Notes under the pieces: generated by a model | Seen by the model: the letters and a program-made list of their open reading frames with translations, nothing else | Told to the model about the DNA's origin: nothing | The model's database searches: none | From: Sulfuritalea sp. | Lineage (GTDB): Bacteria; Pseudomonadota; Gammaproteobacteria; Burkholderiales; Rhodocyclaceae | Reading direction: 5' to 3' | Length of the DNA stretch: 64,000 nucleotides | NCBI RefSeq assembly: GCF_017302275.1 | Contig: NZ_JAFLDR010000017.1 | Location: 1 to 64,000, forward strand | Part shown: positions 8,494 to 16,866 of the stretch, one piece after another | Numbering within the stretch: position 1 is the stretch's first letter | Layout: each line of letters begins with the position of its first letter | Position numbers and translations under genes: made by a program

Positions 8494-9808
8494 GATCGGC
8501 TTCCTCTACCTCGGCGCGGCGCTGCTGCTGCTGTTCTCCGGCATGCCGATCGCCTTCGCGCTGGGCGGCACGGCGCTGGCCTTCATGTACTTCTTCATGC
8601 CGGCCAACAACCTGGAGAACATCGCCGAGACGCTGTATTCCGAACTCAACAACTTCACGCTGCTGACGATTCCGCTGTTCATCCTGATGGGCGCCGCGAT
8701 CGGCAAGACGCACGCCGCGGCCGATCTTTACGAGGCGGCGCACCGCTGGCTCTACAAGCTGCCTGGCAGCCTCGGCGTGGCCAATGTCTTTGGCTGCTCG
8801 GTGTTCGCCGCGATGTGCGGCTCGAGCCCGGCCACCTGCGCCGCGATCGGCAGCATGGGCATTCCCGAGATGAGGAAGCGCGGCTATTCCGAGGAGCTCG
8901 CCACCGGCCTGATCGCCGCCGGCGGCACCCTGGGCATCCTGATCCCGCCCTCATTGACCCTGATCATCTACGGCATCATCACCGAGCAGTCGATCGGCAA
9001 GCTGTTCATCGCCGGGGTGATACCCGGCATCCTGCTGGCGTTGTTGTTCGCCGTTTGGGTGATGTATGCCGCGACGCGCGAAGTGGCCGCGGCGCGTGCC
9101 GGCAAGGCGGCGAGCGAACTGCTGCAGGCCGAATTCTTCACCTGGCGCCAGCGCATGGAAACCCTGCCGCGCCTGTTGCCCTTCGCCGTGCTGATCGCGG
9201 TGGTGATGATCGCCCTCTACGACGGCTGGGGCACGCCCTCCGAGGTAGCGGGGGTCGGCGCCGCCGGTTCGCTGCTGCTGGTGGTATTCATCTACGGCGT
9301 CTGGCGCTGGCGCGACATGAAGGAGATCCTGCTCGGCACCGCGCGCGAGTCCTGCATGATCATGATGATCATCGCCATGGCCTTCCTGTTCACCTACGTC
9401 ATGAGCTACCTGCACATCACGCAGACCATGGCGCAATGGCTGGTCGGGCTGGGACTGTCGAAATGGGTCTATCTGTTCTGGGTGAACATCCTGCTGCTGG
9501 TGCTGGGCTGCTTCCTGCCGCCGGTGGCCATCATCCTGATGGTGACGCCGGTGATCATGCCCGGCATACTCGCCGCCGGCTTCGACCCGATCTGGTTCGG
9601 CATCGTGCTCACCATCAACATGGAAATGGGCCTGATCACGCCGCCGGTCGGCCTCAACCTGTTCGTCATCAATGGCATCGCGCCCGACATCATGTTCCGC
9701 CAGATCATGCGCGGCGTGATGCCCTTCATCTGGATCATGGGGTTCTACATCGTGCTGCTGGCGATGTTCCCCGAGATCGTCATGTGGCTGCCCGAGAAGG
9801 TCAAATGA
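8480..9808 (+). CDS. matM: TRAP transporter large permease (DctM family)
   Basis: 442 residues, about eleven to twelve membrane helices. Family markers are GMPIAFALGGTALAF, LTIPLFILMGAAIGKT, AMCGSSPATCAAIGSMGIPEM and GGTLGILIPPSLTLIIYG, the last part of the transport site. LGCFLPPVAIILMVTPVIMP and NMEMGLITPPVGLNLFVING mark the second repeat. The ATG at 8480 was chosen over a TTG 15 bases upstream because GGGAGG lies just before it. The stop overlaps matB as ATGA. It moves the substrate delivered by MatP across the inner membrane using the sodium gradient. Confidence 0.92.
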   Translation: MGVLEIGFLYLGAALLLLFSGMPIAFALGGTALAFMYFFMPANNLENIAETLYSELNNFTLLTIPLFILMGAAIGKTHAAADLYEAAHRWLYKLPGSLGVANVFGCSVFAAMCGSSPATCAAIGSMGIPEMRKRGYSEELATGLIAAGGTLGILIPPSLTLIIYGIITEQSIGKLFIAGVIPGILLALLFAVWVMYAATREVAAARAGKAASELLQAEFFTWRQRMETLPRLLPFAVLIAVVMIALYDGWGTPSEVAGVGAAGSLLLVVFIYGVWRWRDMKEILLGTARESCMIMMIIAMAFLFTYVMSYLHITQTMAQWLVGLGLSKWVYLFWVNILLLVLGCFLPPVAIILMVTPVIMPGILAAGFDPIWFGIVLTINMEMGLITPPVGLNLFVINGIAPDIMFRQIMRGVMPFIWIMGFYIVLLAMFPEIVMWLPEKVK

Positions 9809-11331
9809 ACAAGAACCTCTATCGCCTGCTCGCTGCGCACTTTCCGGAAGACAAGACCGCCGCCTGCATGATCCTGCCCGACGGCCGGGTGTGGACCTAC
9901 GGCGACGTCGAGCGCGCCAGCGCGCGCATCGCCCATCTGATCGTCGCGCTCGGCCTGCACCCCGGCGATCGCGTCGCCGCGCAGGTGGAAAAGACGCCGG
10001 AGGCGCTGGTGCTCTACCTCGCGAGCTTGCGCGCCGGCATGGTCTTCCTGCCGCTGAATCCGGCCTACCAGCGCCACGAGCTGGAGTACTTCCTGCTGGA
10101 CGCGAAACCCGGGTTGTTCGTCTGTCGCCCGCAGTCGCGTGCGCTGGCCGCCGAAATCGCGGCGCTGGCCGGCGTGCCGCATTTGCTCGAACTCGACGAT
10201 GCCGGGCGAGGCTCGCTGATCGACGCGGCGGCCCCGCATGCGGACCGTTTCGACACGGTGGCGAGGAGCGCCGACGACCTCGCCGCAATCCTCTATACCT
10301 CGGGCACCACCGGGCGCTCCAAGGGCGCCATGCTGTCCCACGGCAACCTCGCGCACAACGCCAAGACCTTGCACAAGTACTGGCATTTTCAGCCCGGTGA
10401 CGTGCTGCTGCACATGCTGCCGACCTTCCATGTGCATGGCCTGTTCATCGCCTGCCACACCACGTTGCTGAACGGCTCTGCGATGTTCTTCGAGCCGAAG
10501 TTCGACGCCGCGCGCGCCATGGAACTGCTGCCGCAATCCACCGTGATGATGGGCGTGCCGACCTTCTACGTGCGCCTGCTGCACGAGGCGTCCTTCGGTC
10601 GCCAGGCCTGTCGCAGCATGCGCCTGTTCATCTCCGGCTCGGCGCCGCTGCTCAAGGAAACCTTCGACGAGTTCCAGGCGCGCACCGGGCACACGATACT
10701 CGAACGCTACGGCATGACCGAGGGCGGCATGTTCACCTCGAATCCTTACGACGGCGAGCGGCGCGGCGGCACGGTCGGCTTCCCGCTGCCGGGCACCGCA
10801 CTGCGAATAGTCGGCGCCGGCAACACGGCGATCCGGCGCGGCAGCGTCGGCAACATCCAGGTCAAGGGCGACAACGTCTTCGTCGGCTACTGGGGCATGC
10901 CGGAAAAGACCCGCGAGGAATTCACCGCCGACGGCTTCTTCAAGACCGGCGACGTGGGCAACTGGGACGACGGCGGCTACGTGGTGATCAGCGGGCGTTC
11001 CAAGGACCTGGTGATCACCGGCGGCCTCAACGTGTATCCGAAGGAGATCGAGGAGCTGATCGACGCCATGCCCGGCGTCGTCGAATCCGCCGTGATCGGC
11101 CTGCCGCATCCCGATTTCGGCGAGGCGGTGACCGCCGTCGTGGTGCGGCAGAAGAACGCCGAAGGCCGCGCCCTGACCGAGTCCGGCATAATCGCGGCGA
11201 TCAAGGACAGGCTGGCGAACTTCAAGGTGCCGAAGTGGGTATATCTGGTCGACGAACTGCCGCGCAACGCCATGGGCAAGGTGCAGAAAAACATCCTGCG
11301 CCAGGAATACTCGCCGCAAAAGCCGCGTTGA
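9805..11331 (+). CDS. matB: malonyl-CoA synthetase (acyl-CoA ligase)
   Basis: 508 residues, the usual MatB length. An ANL-superfamily enzyme that adenylates malonate and transfers it to CoA. Seen: P-loop AILYTSGTTGRSKGAMLSH, MLPTFHVHGLF, FISGSAPLLKETFDEF, ILERYGMTEGGMFTSNPYDG (a MatB-like A5 region), GFFKTGDVG and the catalytic lysine context RNAMGKVQK. The ATG overlaps matM (ATGA). A variable loop reads RIVGAGNTAIRRG where relatives have another sequence of similar length; it is encoded by a copy of the 24-bp motif. It is the last gene of the malonate operon and supplies malonyl-CoA to MatA or to biosynthesis. Confidence 0.93.
   Translation: MNKNLYRLLAAHFPEDKTAACMILPDGRVWTYGDVERASARIAHLIVALGLHPGDRVAAQVEKTPEALVLYLASLRAGMVFLPLNPAYQRHELEYFLLDAKPGLFVCRPQSRALAAEIAALAGVPHLLELDDAGRGSLIDAAAPHADRFDTVARSADDLAAILYTSGTTGRSKGAMLSHGNLAHNAKTLHKYWHFQPGDVLLHMLPTFHVHGLFIACHTTLLNGSAMFFEPKFDAARAMELLPQSTVMMGVPTFYVRLLHEASFGRQACRSMRLFISGSAPLLKETFDEFQARTGHTILERYGMTEGGMFTSNPYDGERRGGTVGFPLPGTALRIVGAGNTAIRRGSVGNIQVKGDNVFVGYWGMPEKTREEFTADGFFKTGDVGNWDDGGYVVISGRSKDLVITGGLNVYPKEIEELIDAMPGVVESAVIGLPHPDFGEAVTAVVVRQKNAEGRALTESGIIAAIKDRLANFKVPKWVYLVDELPRNAMGKVQKNILRQEYSPQKPR
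10807..10830 (+). repeat. 24-bp dispersed motif, copy 3 (in matB)
   Basis: ATAGTCGGCGCCG, GCA, ACACGGCG. It is read as IVGAGNTA in a non-conserved loop of MatB. Confidence 0.8.
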
Positions 11332-11366
11332 GCAGGCGACGCCTCCTGGCCTCTCGCATTTTTGGC

Positions 11367-11424
11367 TGGACAGCGCCCGCTCAAGTTCTTACAATACTTC
11401 GAACAATTCGTGGAATTGTAAGGA
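11367..11424 (+). promoter_or_regulatory. promoter with overlapping inverted-repeat operator before the DUF4143 ATPase
   Basis: A -35 box TGGACA (11367-11372) and a -10 box TACAAT (11390-11395) are 17 bases apart. The -10 lies in the left arm of a perfect inverted repeat, CTTACAAT (11388-11395) and ATTGTAAG (11415-11422), whose right arm runs into the AAGGA Shine-Dalgarno. A protein on the repeat, or a hairpin in the mRNA, would block both transcription start and ribosome access. A similar repeat precedes the second DUF4143 gene at 42838. Confidence 0.65.
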
Positions 11425-11425
11425 A

Positions 11426-12580
11426 ATGATCCCGCGCGCGGCAGCTGCGTTACTCGACGACATTCGCTCCGGCTACCCGGTGATTACCCTCACCGGACCG
11501 CGCCAGTCCGGCAAAACCACGCTGGCCCGCGCGGCCTTTCCCGACAAGCCCTACGTCTCGCTGGAAACGCCGGACGAACGCGAATTCGCCGCCGGCGATC
11601 CGCGCGGTTTCCTGGCGCGCTGGAAAGAGGGCGCGATAATCGACGAGGTACAGCATGTGCCGGCCCTGTTGTCGTGGATACAATCGGACGTCGATGCCGC
11701 AGGTACGATGGGGCGTTTCGTGCTCACCGGTTCGCAGAATTTTGCACTGATGGCCCATATCACCCAGAGCCTCGCCGGGCGTTCCGCGCTGGTGCAATTG
11801 CTGCCACTGTCCATCGCCGAATTGAATGCGGCCGGCCAGCTGCCGAATGACCTGGACGCCATGCTGCTGCGCGGCGGCTATCCGGCGCTTTACGCACGGC
11901 CGCTCAATCCGGCGCGCTGGCTGGCGGACTACACCATGTCCTACCTCGAACGCGATGTCCGGCAGATCACGCAGGTGCATGACCTGTCCGCTTTCCAGCG
12001 CTTCCTGCGGCTGTGCGCCGGGCGCACCGGGCAATTGCTCAACCTGGCCAGCCTGGCGCAGGATACCGGTGTCGCGCAAAGCACGGCGCGCGCCTGGCTG
12101 TCCGTGCTCGAAGCCAGCTACATCGTCCACCTTCTGCAATCGCACCATCGCAACCTGGGCAAGCGTGTGGTCAAGATGCCCAAGCTGTACTTCATCGATG
12201 TCGCCCTGGCGGTATCGATGATGGGAATACAAACCACGGGCCAGCTGGCCATCCACCCCTTGCGCGGCGCCTTGTTCGAGACCTTGATCGTCGCGGAGTT
12301 TCTCAAGGCACGGTTCAATTCCGGCTTCCCGTCGAACCTCTATTTCTGGCGCGACAACGTCGGCCTCGAAGTCGATCTGCTGATCGACGAGCCGGAAGGC
12401 CTGCACCCCATCGAAATAAAGTCGTCGGCCACGGTTACCGACGACCTGCTCAAGGGCTTGCGCAAGTGGCTGGCGGTGGCGGACGGCGCAGCCCGCCATC
12501 CGCGGCTGATATGCGCCGCGCCCGACAGCTACACGCGAAGCGGCATCGAGGTGCGCCGCTGGCAGGAAGCCGCCGCATGA
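11426..12580 (+). CDS. AAA-type ATPase with DUF4143 domain
   Basis: 384 residues. The N-terminal AAA_14 ATPase domain has Walker A GPRQSGKTT (residues 24-32), Walker B AIIDEVQHVP and sensor VLTGSQNF. A C-terminal DUF4143 domain has LRGGYPALY, SYLERDVRQI and a PD-(D/E)xK-like end FWRDNVGLEVDLLID with HPIEIKSS. Members of this large family bind ATP and carry a nuclease-like fold, but their biological role is not established; links to mobile elements or toxin-antitoxin-like self-regulation have been suggested. It has its own promoter overlapped by an inverted repeat. The second, divergent copy at 41654 shares the same domain order. Confidence 0.85.
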   Translation: MIPRAAAALLDDIRSGYPVITLTGPRQSGKTTLARAAFPDKPYVSLETPDEREFAAGDPRGFLARWKEGAIIDEVQHVPALLSWIQSDVDAAGTMGRFVLTGSQNFALMAHITQSLAGRSALVQLLPLSIAELNAAGQLPNDLDAMLLRGGYPALYARPLNPARWLADYTMSYLERDVRQITQVHDLSAFQRFLRLCAGRTGQLLNLASLAQDTGVAQSTARAWLSVLEASYIVHLLQSHHRNLGKRVVKMPKLYFIDVALAVSMMGIQTTGQLAIHPLRGALFETLIVAEFLKARFNSGFPSNLYFWRDNVGLEVDLLIDEPEGLHPIEIKSSATVTDDLLKGLRKWLAVADGAARHPRLICAAPDSYTRSGIEVRRWQEAAA

Positions 12581-12596
12581 GGAAGGGTAGGCCGTC

Positions 12597-13499
12597 ATGC
12601 TGAATGTCCTCCCGGCTCCACTAGTCGGCGCCATCGCCTTCCTGCTGCTGGCCCTCAACGTGTTCTTCTGGGTGCCGATCCTGCTGCTGTTCGCCATCGT
12701 CAGGCTGGTGCTGCCGTTCAAGGCGGTGCGGCTGCGGATCGACCCATTGCTGGTCGCCATCGCCGAAGCCTGGATCGCCGGCAACAGCGGCTGGATGGCG
12801 CTGACCCAGCGCACCGCTTGGGATGTCGAGGGCATCGAAGGGCTCGACCCAGGCGACTGGTACCTGGTCAATAGCAACCACCAGTCCTGGGCCGACATCT
12901 TCGTCCTGCAGCACCTGTTCAACCGGCGTATCCCGCTGCTCAAGTTCTTCATCAAGGACCAGTTGAAGTGGGTGCCGGTCTTGGGCCTGGCCTGGTGGGC
13001 GCTGGACTTCCCCTTCATGCGCCGCCACAGCGAGGAGTACCTCAAGCTGCATCCGGAAATGCGCGGCAAGGACCAGGAAGCGACACGCCGCGCCTGTGAA
13101 AAATTCGCCCTGATCCCGACCAGCGTGATGAACTTCCTCGAAGGCACGCGCTTTACGCCGGCCAAGCACGCCAAACAGCAATCGCCCTACCGCCACCTGC
13201 TCAAGCCCAAGGCCGGCGGCATCGCACTGGCGCTCAACGCCATGGGTGACAAATTCCGCGCCATCCTCGACGTCACCATCGTCTATCCCGATGGCGCGCC
13301 GAACTTCTGGGATTTCCTCTGCGGCCGCCTGCGCCGCGTCATTGTCCGCGTGCAGAGCCTGCCGGTACCCGAGCACCTGATGCAGGGCGACTACGCCGCC
13401 GACGCCGCGACGCGCGAAGCCTTCGCGGTCTGGGTCAGGCAGTTGTGGCATGACAAGGATGTACAGATTTCGCTGCTGTTGGAGAAGGCCGGGCGCTGA
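12597..13499 (+). CDS. PlsC-family acyltransferase (YihG-like)
   Basis: 300 residues. Two N-terminal hydrophobic helices (about 10-38) anchor it in the inner membrane. The acyltransferase domain shows motif I NSNHQSWADI (HxxxxD catalytic pair), FIKDQLKWVPVLGLAWW, FPFMRR and motif III NFLEGTRFTPAKH. This order and length match the YihG/YihF-type 1-acylglycerol-3-phosphate acyltransferase group, which places an acyl chain on lysophosphatidate. Start is the ATG at 12597 behind GGAAGGG. It follows the ATPase by 16 nt and may share its transcript. The exact acyl acceptor is inferred. Confidence 0.85.
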   Translation: MLNVLPAPLVGAIAFLLLALNVFFWVPILLLFAIVRLVLPFKAVRLRIDPLLVAIAEAWIAGNSGWMALTQRTAWDVEGIEGLDPGDWYLVNSNHQSWADIFVLQHLFNRRIPLLKFFIKDQLKWVPVLGLAWWALDFPFMRRHSEEYLKLHPEMRGKDQEATRRACEKFALIPTSVMNFLEGTRFTPAKHAKQQSPYRHLLKPKAGGIALALNAMGDKFRAILDVTIVYPDGAPNFWDFLCGRLRRVIVRVQSLPVPEHLMQGDYAADAATREAFAVWVRQLWHDKDVQISLLLEKAGR

Positions 13500-13549
13500 G
13501 GGGGTGTGGGGACTCGAGGGTGCGGAGCGGCAGGTTCGTGCCCTTTGCC

Positions 13550-13632
13550 GTCATTCCCGCAAACGCGGGAATCCAGCGGCATTTGAGCAACGAGCCTGGA
13601 TTCCGGGTTCCGCTGCGCGGCCCCGGAATGAT
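13550..13632. repeat. REP-like nested inverted repeat
   Basis: The left part GTCATTCCCGC (13550-13560) continues AAACGCGGGAATCCAG (13561-13576). The right part begins CTGGATTCC (13596-13604) and closes with GGAATGAT (13625-13632). GGGAATCCAG pairs with CTGGATTCC and TCATTCC with GGAATGA, and the left arm holds its own CCCGC/GCGGG hairpin. This is the common proteobacterial extragenic palindrome of the type attcccgc...gcgggaat. It sits between the acyltransferase and the converging comB remnant. Confidence 0.75.
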
Positions 13633-13698
13633 AGCGGTTGGCCGGGCCCGGCCGCTGCCTTCCAGCTCGCATCCCCGGTTTGCCAGGCCACAGAAACG

Positions 13699-14249
13699 TC
13701 AGCGAATGTGCAGACGCCCTTCTTCGCAGCTTACCGTCATGGCGAAATAGAACAGATCGGCGGGCGGCAGGTGCGGCCAAGTGCCGGCGGCGAGGCGCTT
13801 GCCTAAATCGGAACTGCGCAGGCGTGCGCCGAATTCCTCCGGCGCTGCGGGAACACCGCGCAGCAGCGTCTCGATGTAGTCCGCGCAGGCGATGTCCTCG
13901 TCGCCATCGCGATCGATCCATTCGCCGGTAATGACGAAGCGGACTTCCACGGCGCGGGGGGCGAGTATCGCCTCGGCGGTTGCCCCTGCGCAGACCAGGC
14001 TGGCGGCACACAGCGGGCGTGTGTGGCGAAAGCGGTGCAGTCCCTGCACGCCGGCGGCAGTGCTGATTACCGCTGGCATGCCGGCCAGGTCGGCGTGCAT
14101 CAGTTCGGACGGCGAATTGGCAAGATCGAAACCGGGTGCCGGCGCGCCGCCGCCGTGGTGAATGGACGCAGCACGTCGATAACGACGACGGTGTCGCTCG
14201 GGTCGGGCTGGTTTTGCAGGCGATTCAAGAACGTCCGGGAAAAATGCAT
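13699..14249 (-). pseudogene. disrupted comB-like 2-phosphosulfolactate phosphatase gene
   Basis: The start MHFSRTFLNRLQ continues SDTVVVIDVLRPFTTAA, the ComB N-terminus. The expected next segment (the rest of the first sheet and the GERGG loop) is missing. The frame then changes and APAPGFDLANSPSELMHADL, the ComB core, resumes and runs through VSTAAGV-like, ASLVCAGATAEAI and DEDIACADYIETLL to the stop. The span is 551 nt, not a multiple of three, and about 50 residues shorter than the family. A short internal deletion with frame change explains this; sequencing error alone would not remove the missing segment. The family hydrolyses phosphosulfolactate in sulfonate metabolism. Confidence 0.75.
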
Positions 14250-14402
14250 GGCTGGTGAATCCGGCGGATGTGTGATTCTGCTGGGCCCGATTTTGTCCTG
14301 CCGCTGCCTGCGCAGGGCTTCGGGTTGGCGCCATCGGCGCCGCGCCGCGGCCGTAGAATTGCTCCCGATGCGCGCTTGCGCCAGCCGGACCTCGCCCACG
14401 CC

Positions 14403-14837
14403 ATGGAATCCCACCTCACCGACATCAGCCGCGTCATCCAGCTTGCCGTCGCGCCGGTATTCCTGCTGACCGCGATCGCGACCATGATCAACGCGCTCAA
14501 CTCGCGCTTGGGGCGCATCGTCGATCGCCGCCGCGTGGTGCTGGAACGCCTGCCGACCCGGACGCCGGAACAATCCGAGGAGTCGACCCGGGAAATCCGC
14601 AAGCTCGAGCGACGCAGCCGGCTGGTGTATTACGCGATCTTCTGCGCCGTGCTCTCGGCCCTGCTGGTCTGCCTGGTGGTGGCCGGTGCCTTCCTCGGCG
14701 CACTGCTCGGCGTCGATCTCGCGCGCAGCGTGGCGGCGCTGTTCATCGCCGCGATGCTGGCGATGATCGCCGCGCTGGGCCTGTTCCTGCGCGAGGTTTA
14801 CCTGGCCGTGCGCGGCGGCACCCATTACCGACCTTGA
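14403..14837 (+). CDS. DUF2721 membrane protein
   Basis: 144 residues with three hydrophobic segments (about 12-30, 76-100, 106-130) and a charged stretch between the first and second (RLGRIVDRRRVVLERL). The opening SDISRVIQLAVAPVFLLTAI-like sequence, followed by a loop of basic residues and RLVYYAIFCAVLSALLVC, is characteristic of DUF2721 proteins, which have no known function. The ATG at 14403 is the first that keeps the conserved N-terminus. Its stop overlaps the TTG of the SGNH hydrolase (TTGA), so DUF2721, hydrolase and GST form a translationally coupled trio. Confidence 0.8.
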   Translation: MESHLTDISRVIQLAVAPVFLLTAIATMINALNSRLGRIVDRRRVVLERLPTRTPEQSEESTREIRKLERRSRLVYYAIFCAVLSALLVCLVVAGAFLGALLGVDLARSVAALFIAAMLAMIAALGLFLREVYLAVRGGTHYRP

Positions 14838-15571
14838 ACTTGCGCCACCTGATCGCCACCGCCGCCCTCGGTCCGGTCCTGCTCGCCCAGGGCAGGCGCG
14901 TGCGCCGCCGCGTGCCGGCGCTGCCCGAACCCGAAGGTCCGCGTGAAGGCGAATGCGGCAGCGGCCCCGCCCTGCGCCTGCTGATCGTCGGCGATTCGGC
15001 CGCCGCCGGCGTCGGCGCGCGGACGCAGGACGAGGCCCTGAGCGGGCAGCTCGCCGTGTCGCTGGCGCCGACTTTTCGCGTACGCTGGAAACTGCTGGCC
15101 TTCACCGGTGCCACCACCGGCGACATGCTCGATCACCTGCGGCGGGAAGCCGCCACGGACTATGACGTGGTGCTCACTTCGCTCGGGGTGAACGACGTCA
15201 CCGGCCGCCACTCGCTCGCCACCTGGCGCCGGCAGCAGCGCGAACTCGTCGCCCTGCTGACCGGGCGCTTCCATGCCGGGCAGGTCCTGCTCAGCGGCCT
15301 GCCGCCGATGCATCGTTTCCCGGCGCTGCCGCAACCGCTGCGCTGGTATGTCGGCAGCCGCGCGCGCGACTTCGACCACGCGCTGGAGGAACTCGCGGGC
15401 GGCCTGGCGTGCTGCGAATTCCTCGGTCTCGGCCATGAGATGATGGATGTTTCCGCCATGGCCAGCGATGGCTTCCATCCCGGGCCGCCGATCTACGCGG
15501 TGTGGGCGCAGGAAGCCGCGCGGCGCATCATCCACCGACAGTCGCAGCATCCAACGGAGCCAATCACATGA
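14834..15571 (+). CDS. SGNH/GDSL-family hydrolase
   Basis: 245 residues, TTG start overlapping the DUF2721 stop. Block I is LLIVGDSAAAGVGA with the nucleophile serine; block III is LTSLGVNDVTGRHS with the oxyanion Asn; block V is ASDGFHPGP with the Asp-x-x-His pair. The N-terminus (LIATAALGPVLLAQG) is hydrophobic enough to act as a membrane anchor or uncleaved signal. Family members hydrolyse esters of lipids or sugars; the substrate here is unknown. The segment AVSLAPTF after block I is encoded by a reverse copy of the 24-bp motif. The stop overlaps the GST start (ATGA). Confidence 0.82.
   Translation: MNLRHLIATAALGPVLLAQGRRVRRRVPALPEPEGPREGECGSGPALRLLIVGDSAAAGVGARTQDEALSGQLAVSLAPTFRVRWKLLAFTGATTGDMLDHLRREAATDYDVVLTSLGVNDVTGRHSLATWRRQQRELVALLTGRFHAGQVLLSGLPPMHRFPALPQPLRWYVGSRARDFDHALEELAGGLACCEFLGLGHEMMDVSAMASDGFHPGPPIYAVWAQEAARRIIHRQSQHPTEPIT
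15052..15075 (-). repeat. 24-bp dispersed motif, copy 4 (in SGNH hydrolase)
   Basis: In motif orientation: AAAGTCGGCGCCAGC, GACACGGCG. The gene runs the other way through it and reads AVSLAPTF. Confidence 0.8.
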
Positions 15572-16269
15572 TCGACCTTTACTACTGGACCACGCCCAAC
15601 GGCCACAAGATCACGATGTTCCTCGAAGAGACGGGCCTGCCGCATCGCATCGTGCCGATCAACATCGGCAAGGGCGAGCAGTTCGCGGCGGACTTCCTCA
15701 GGATCTCGCCGAACAACCGCATCCCGGCCATGGTTGACCACGCGCCGGCGGATGGTGGTGCACCGCTGTCGATTTTCGAGTCGGGCGCGATCCTGCTCTA
15801 CCTGGCCGACAAGACCGGGCGCTTCATCGCGCCCGACCTGCGCGGGCGCAACGAAACGATACAGTGGCTGTTCTGGCAGATGGGCGGACTCGGGCCGATG
15901 GCCGGACAGAACCACCACTTCACGCAGTACGCGCCGGAAAAAGTGCCCTACGCCATCGAGCGCTACACCAAGGAAACCGCGCGCCTGTATGCGGTGCTCA
16001 ACAAGCGCCTGGCCGACCGCGAGTTCGTCGCCGGCGAGTATTCGATTGCCGACATGGCGAGTTATCCGTGGATCGTGCCGCACGAGAAGCAGGGCCAGAA
16101 CCTCGACGATTTCCCGCACCTGAAGCGCTGGTTCGACGCGATCCGCGCGCGCCCGGCGACGCAACGCGCCTACGCGCTGGCCAAGCAGATCAACCCGGCG
16201 CCGGTGATCACGGATGCCGAAAAGAAGGTGCTGTTCGGCCAGGACGCGAGCACGGTGAGGCCGGGCTGA
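15568..16269 (+). CDS. glutathione S-transferase, nu class (YfcG/YghU-like)
   Basis: 233 residues. The thioredoxin-like N-domain starts MIDLYYWTTPNGHKITMFLE, the opening of nu-class GSTs, where TPNGHK supplies the glutathione contact. NRIPAMVDH carries the cis-Pro and ISIFESGAILLYLADK-type sequence the Glu-Ser glutathione clamp (here FESGAILLYLADK). The helical C-domain has YSIADMASYPWI, the conserved N-capping box. Nu-class enzymes work as glutathione-dependent disulfide reductases rather than detoxifying transferases. The ATG overlaps the hydrolase stop. gshA and gshB for glutathione synthesis lie in the same window. Confidence 0.9.
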   Translation: MIDLYYWTTPNGHKITMFLEETGLPHRIVPINIGKGEQFAADFLRISPNNRIPAMVDHAPADGGAPLSIFESGAILLYLADKTGRFIAPDLRGRNETIQWLFWQMGGLGPMAGQNHHFTQYAPEKVPYAIERYTKETARLYAVLNKRLADREFVAGEYSIADMASYPWIVPHEKQGQNLDDFPHLKRWFDAIRARPATQRAYALAKQINPAPVITDAEKKVLFGQDASTVRPG

Positions 16270-16408
16270 GCTGGCGACCGAAGCTTCCGCGCGTGGCAGC
16301 GGCAGGGAATAAACCGCCTTCCGCTTCCGTCATTGCCGGGTGGTCGCGAAATTGCACGGCGCATCGAGGCCGGGAGCGGCCCCTTCCACCCAACCCAGAG
16401 GAGCAACC

Positions 16409-16834
16409 ATGATACGCAGAACCTTTGTCCAGCTTGTGCTCGGCGGCACCCTGCTTGTGTCCGCAATCCCTGCCGCGCTGGCCGAAGCGGGCAAGCCGAA
16501 CATCCTGATCCAGGTCAGCGACGGCGATACCAAGACCTGGAACCAGGCGCTCAACGTCATCAGGAACGTGCAGGCGGAATACGGCAAGGACAAGGTCAAC
16601 ATCGAACTGGTGGTCTTCGGCAACGGCTCGGGCCTGCTCAAGTTCGATTCGCCACTGGCCAACCGCATCGACGAGACGCTGGCGAGTGGCGCGAGCGTTG
16701 CGATGTGCGAGAACACGATGAAGGGGCAGAAGCTGACCAAGGACGACATGCATCCCAAGATCGGCTACGTCAAGGCCGGCATCATCGAGATCGTCGAGAG
16801 GAGCCGCCAGGGCTGGACCGTGGTCAGGCCCTGA
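16409..16834 (+). CDS. periplasmic DsrE-family protein (second paralogue)
   Basis: 141 residues with a signal peptide (VQLVLGGTLLVSAIPAALA, cleaved near residue 25). The DsrE-like domain shows ILIQVSDGDTKTWNQALNVI and VAMCENTMKG, where the single cysteine lines up with the ACGNSM cysteine of the protein at 3118. GAGGAG (16398-16403) precedes this ATG and rules out the ATG at 16340. It probably binds sulfane sulfur in the periplasm. The adjacent convergent TauE/SafE gene, a family that exports sulfite or organosulfonates, fits a sulfur-related role, but that link is inference. Confidence 0.82.
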   Translation: MIRRTFVQLVLGGTLLVSAIPAALAEAGKPNILIQVSDGDTKTWNQALNVIRNVQAEYGKDKVNIELVVFGNGSGLLKFDSPLANRIDETLASGASVAMCENTMKGQKLTKDDMHPKIGYVKAGIIEIVERSRQGWTVVRP

Positions 16835-16866
16835 CGGCCTTGATCGGCGGCGCGGTTCCGGCGCCC

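Noticed and set aside
13634..13656. GGCCGGGCCCGGCC palindrome as a rho-independent terminator
   Set aside because: No T-run follows on either strand; it is an ordinary GC-rich palindrome near the REP-like repeat.
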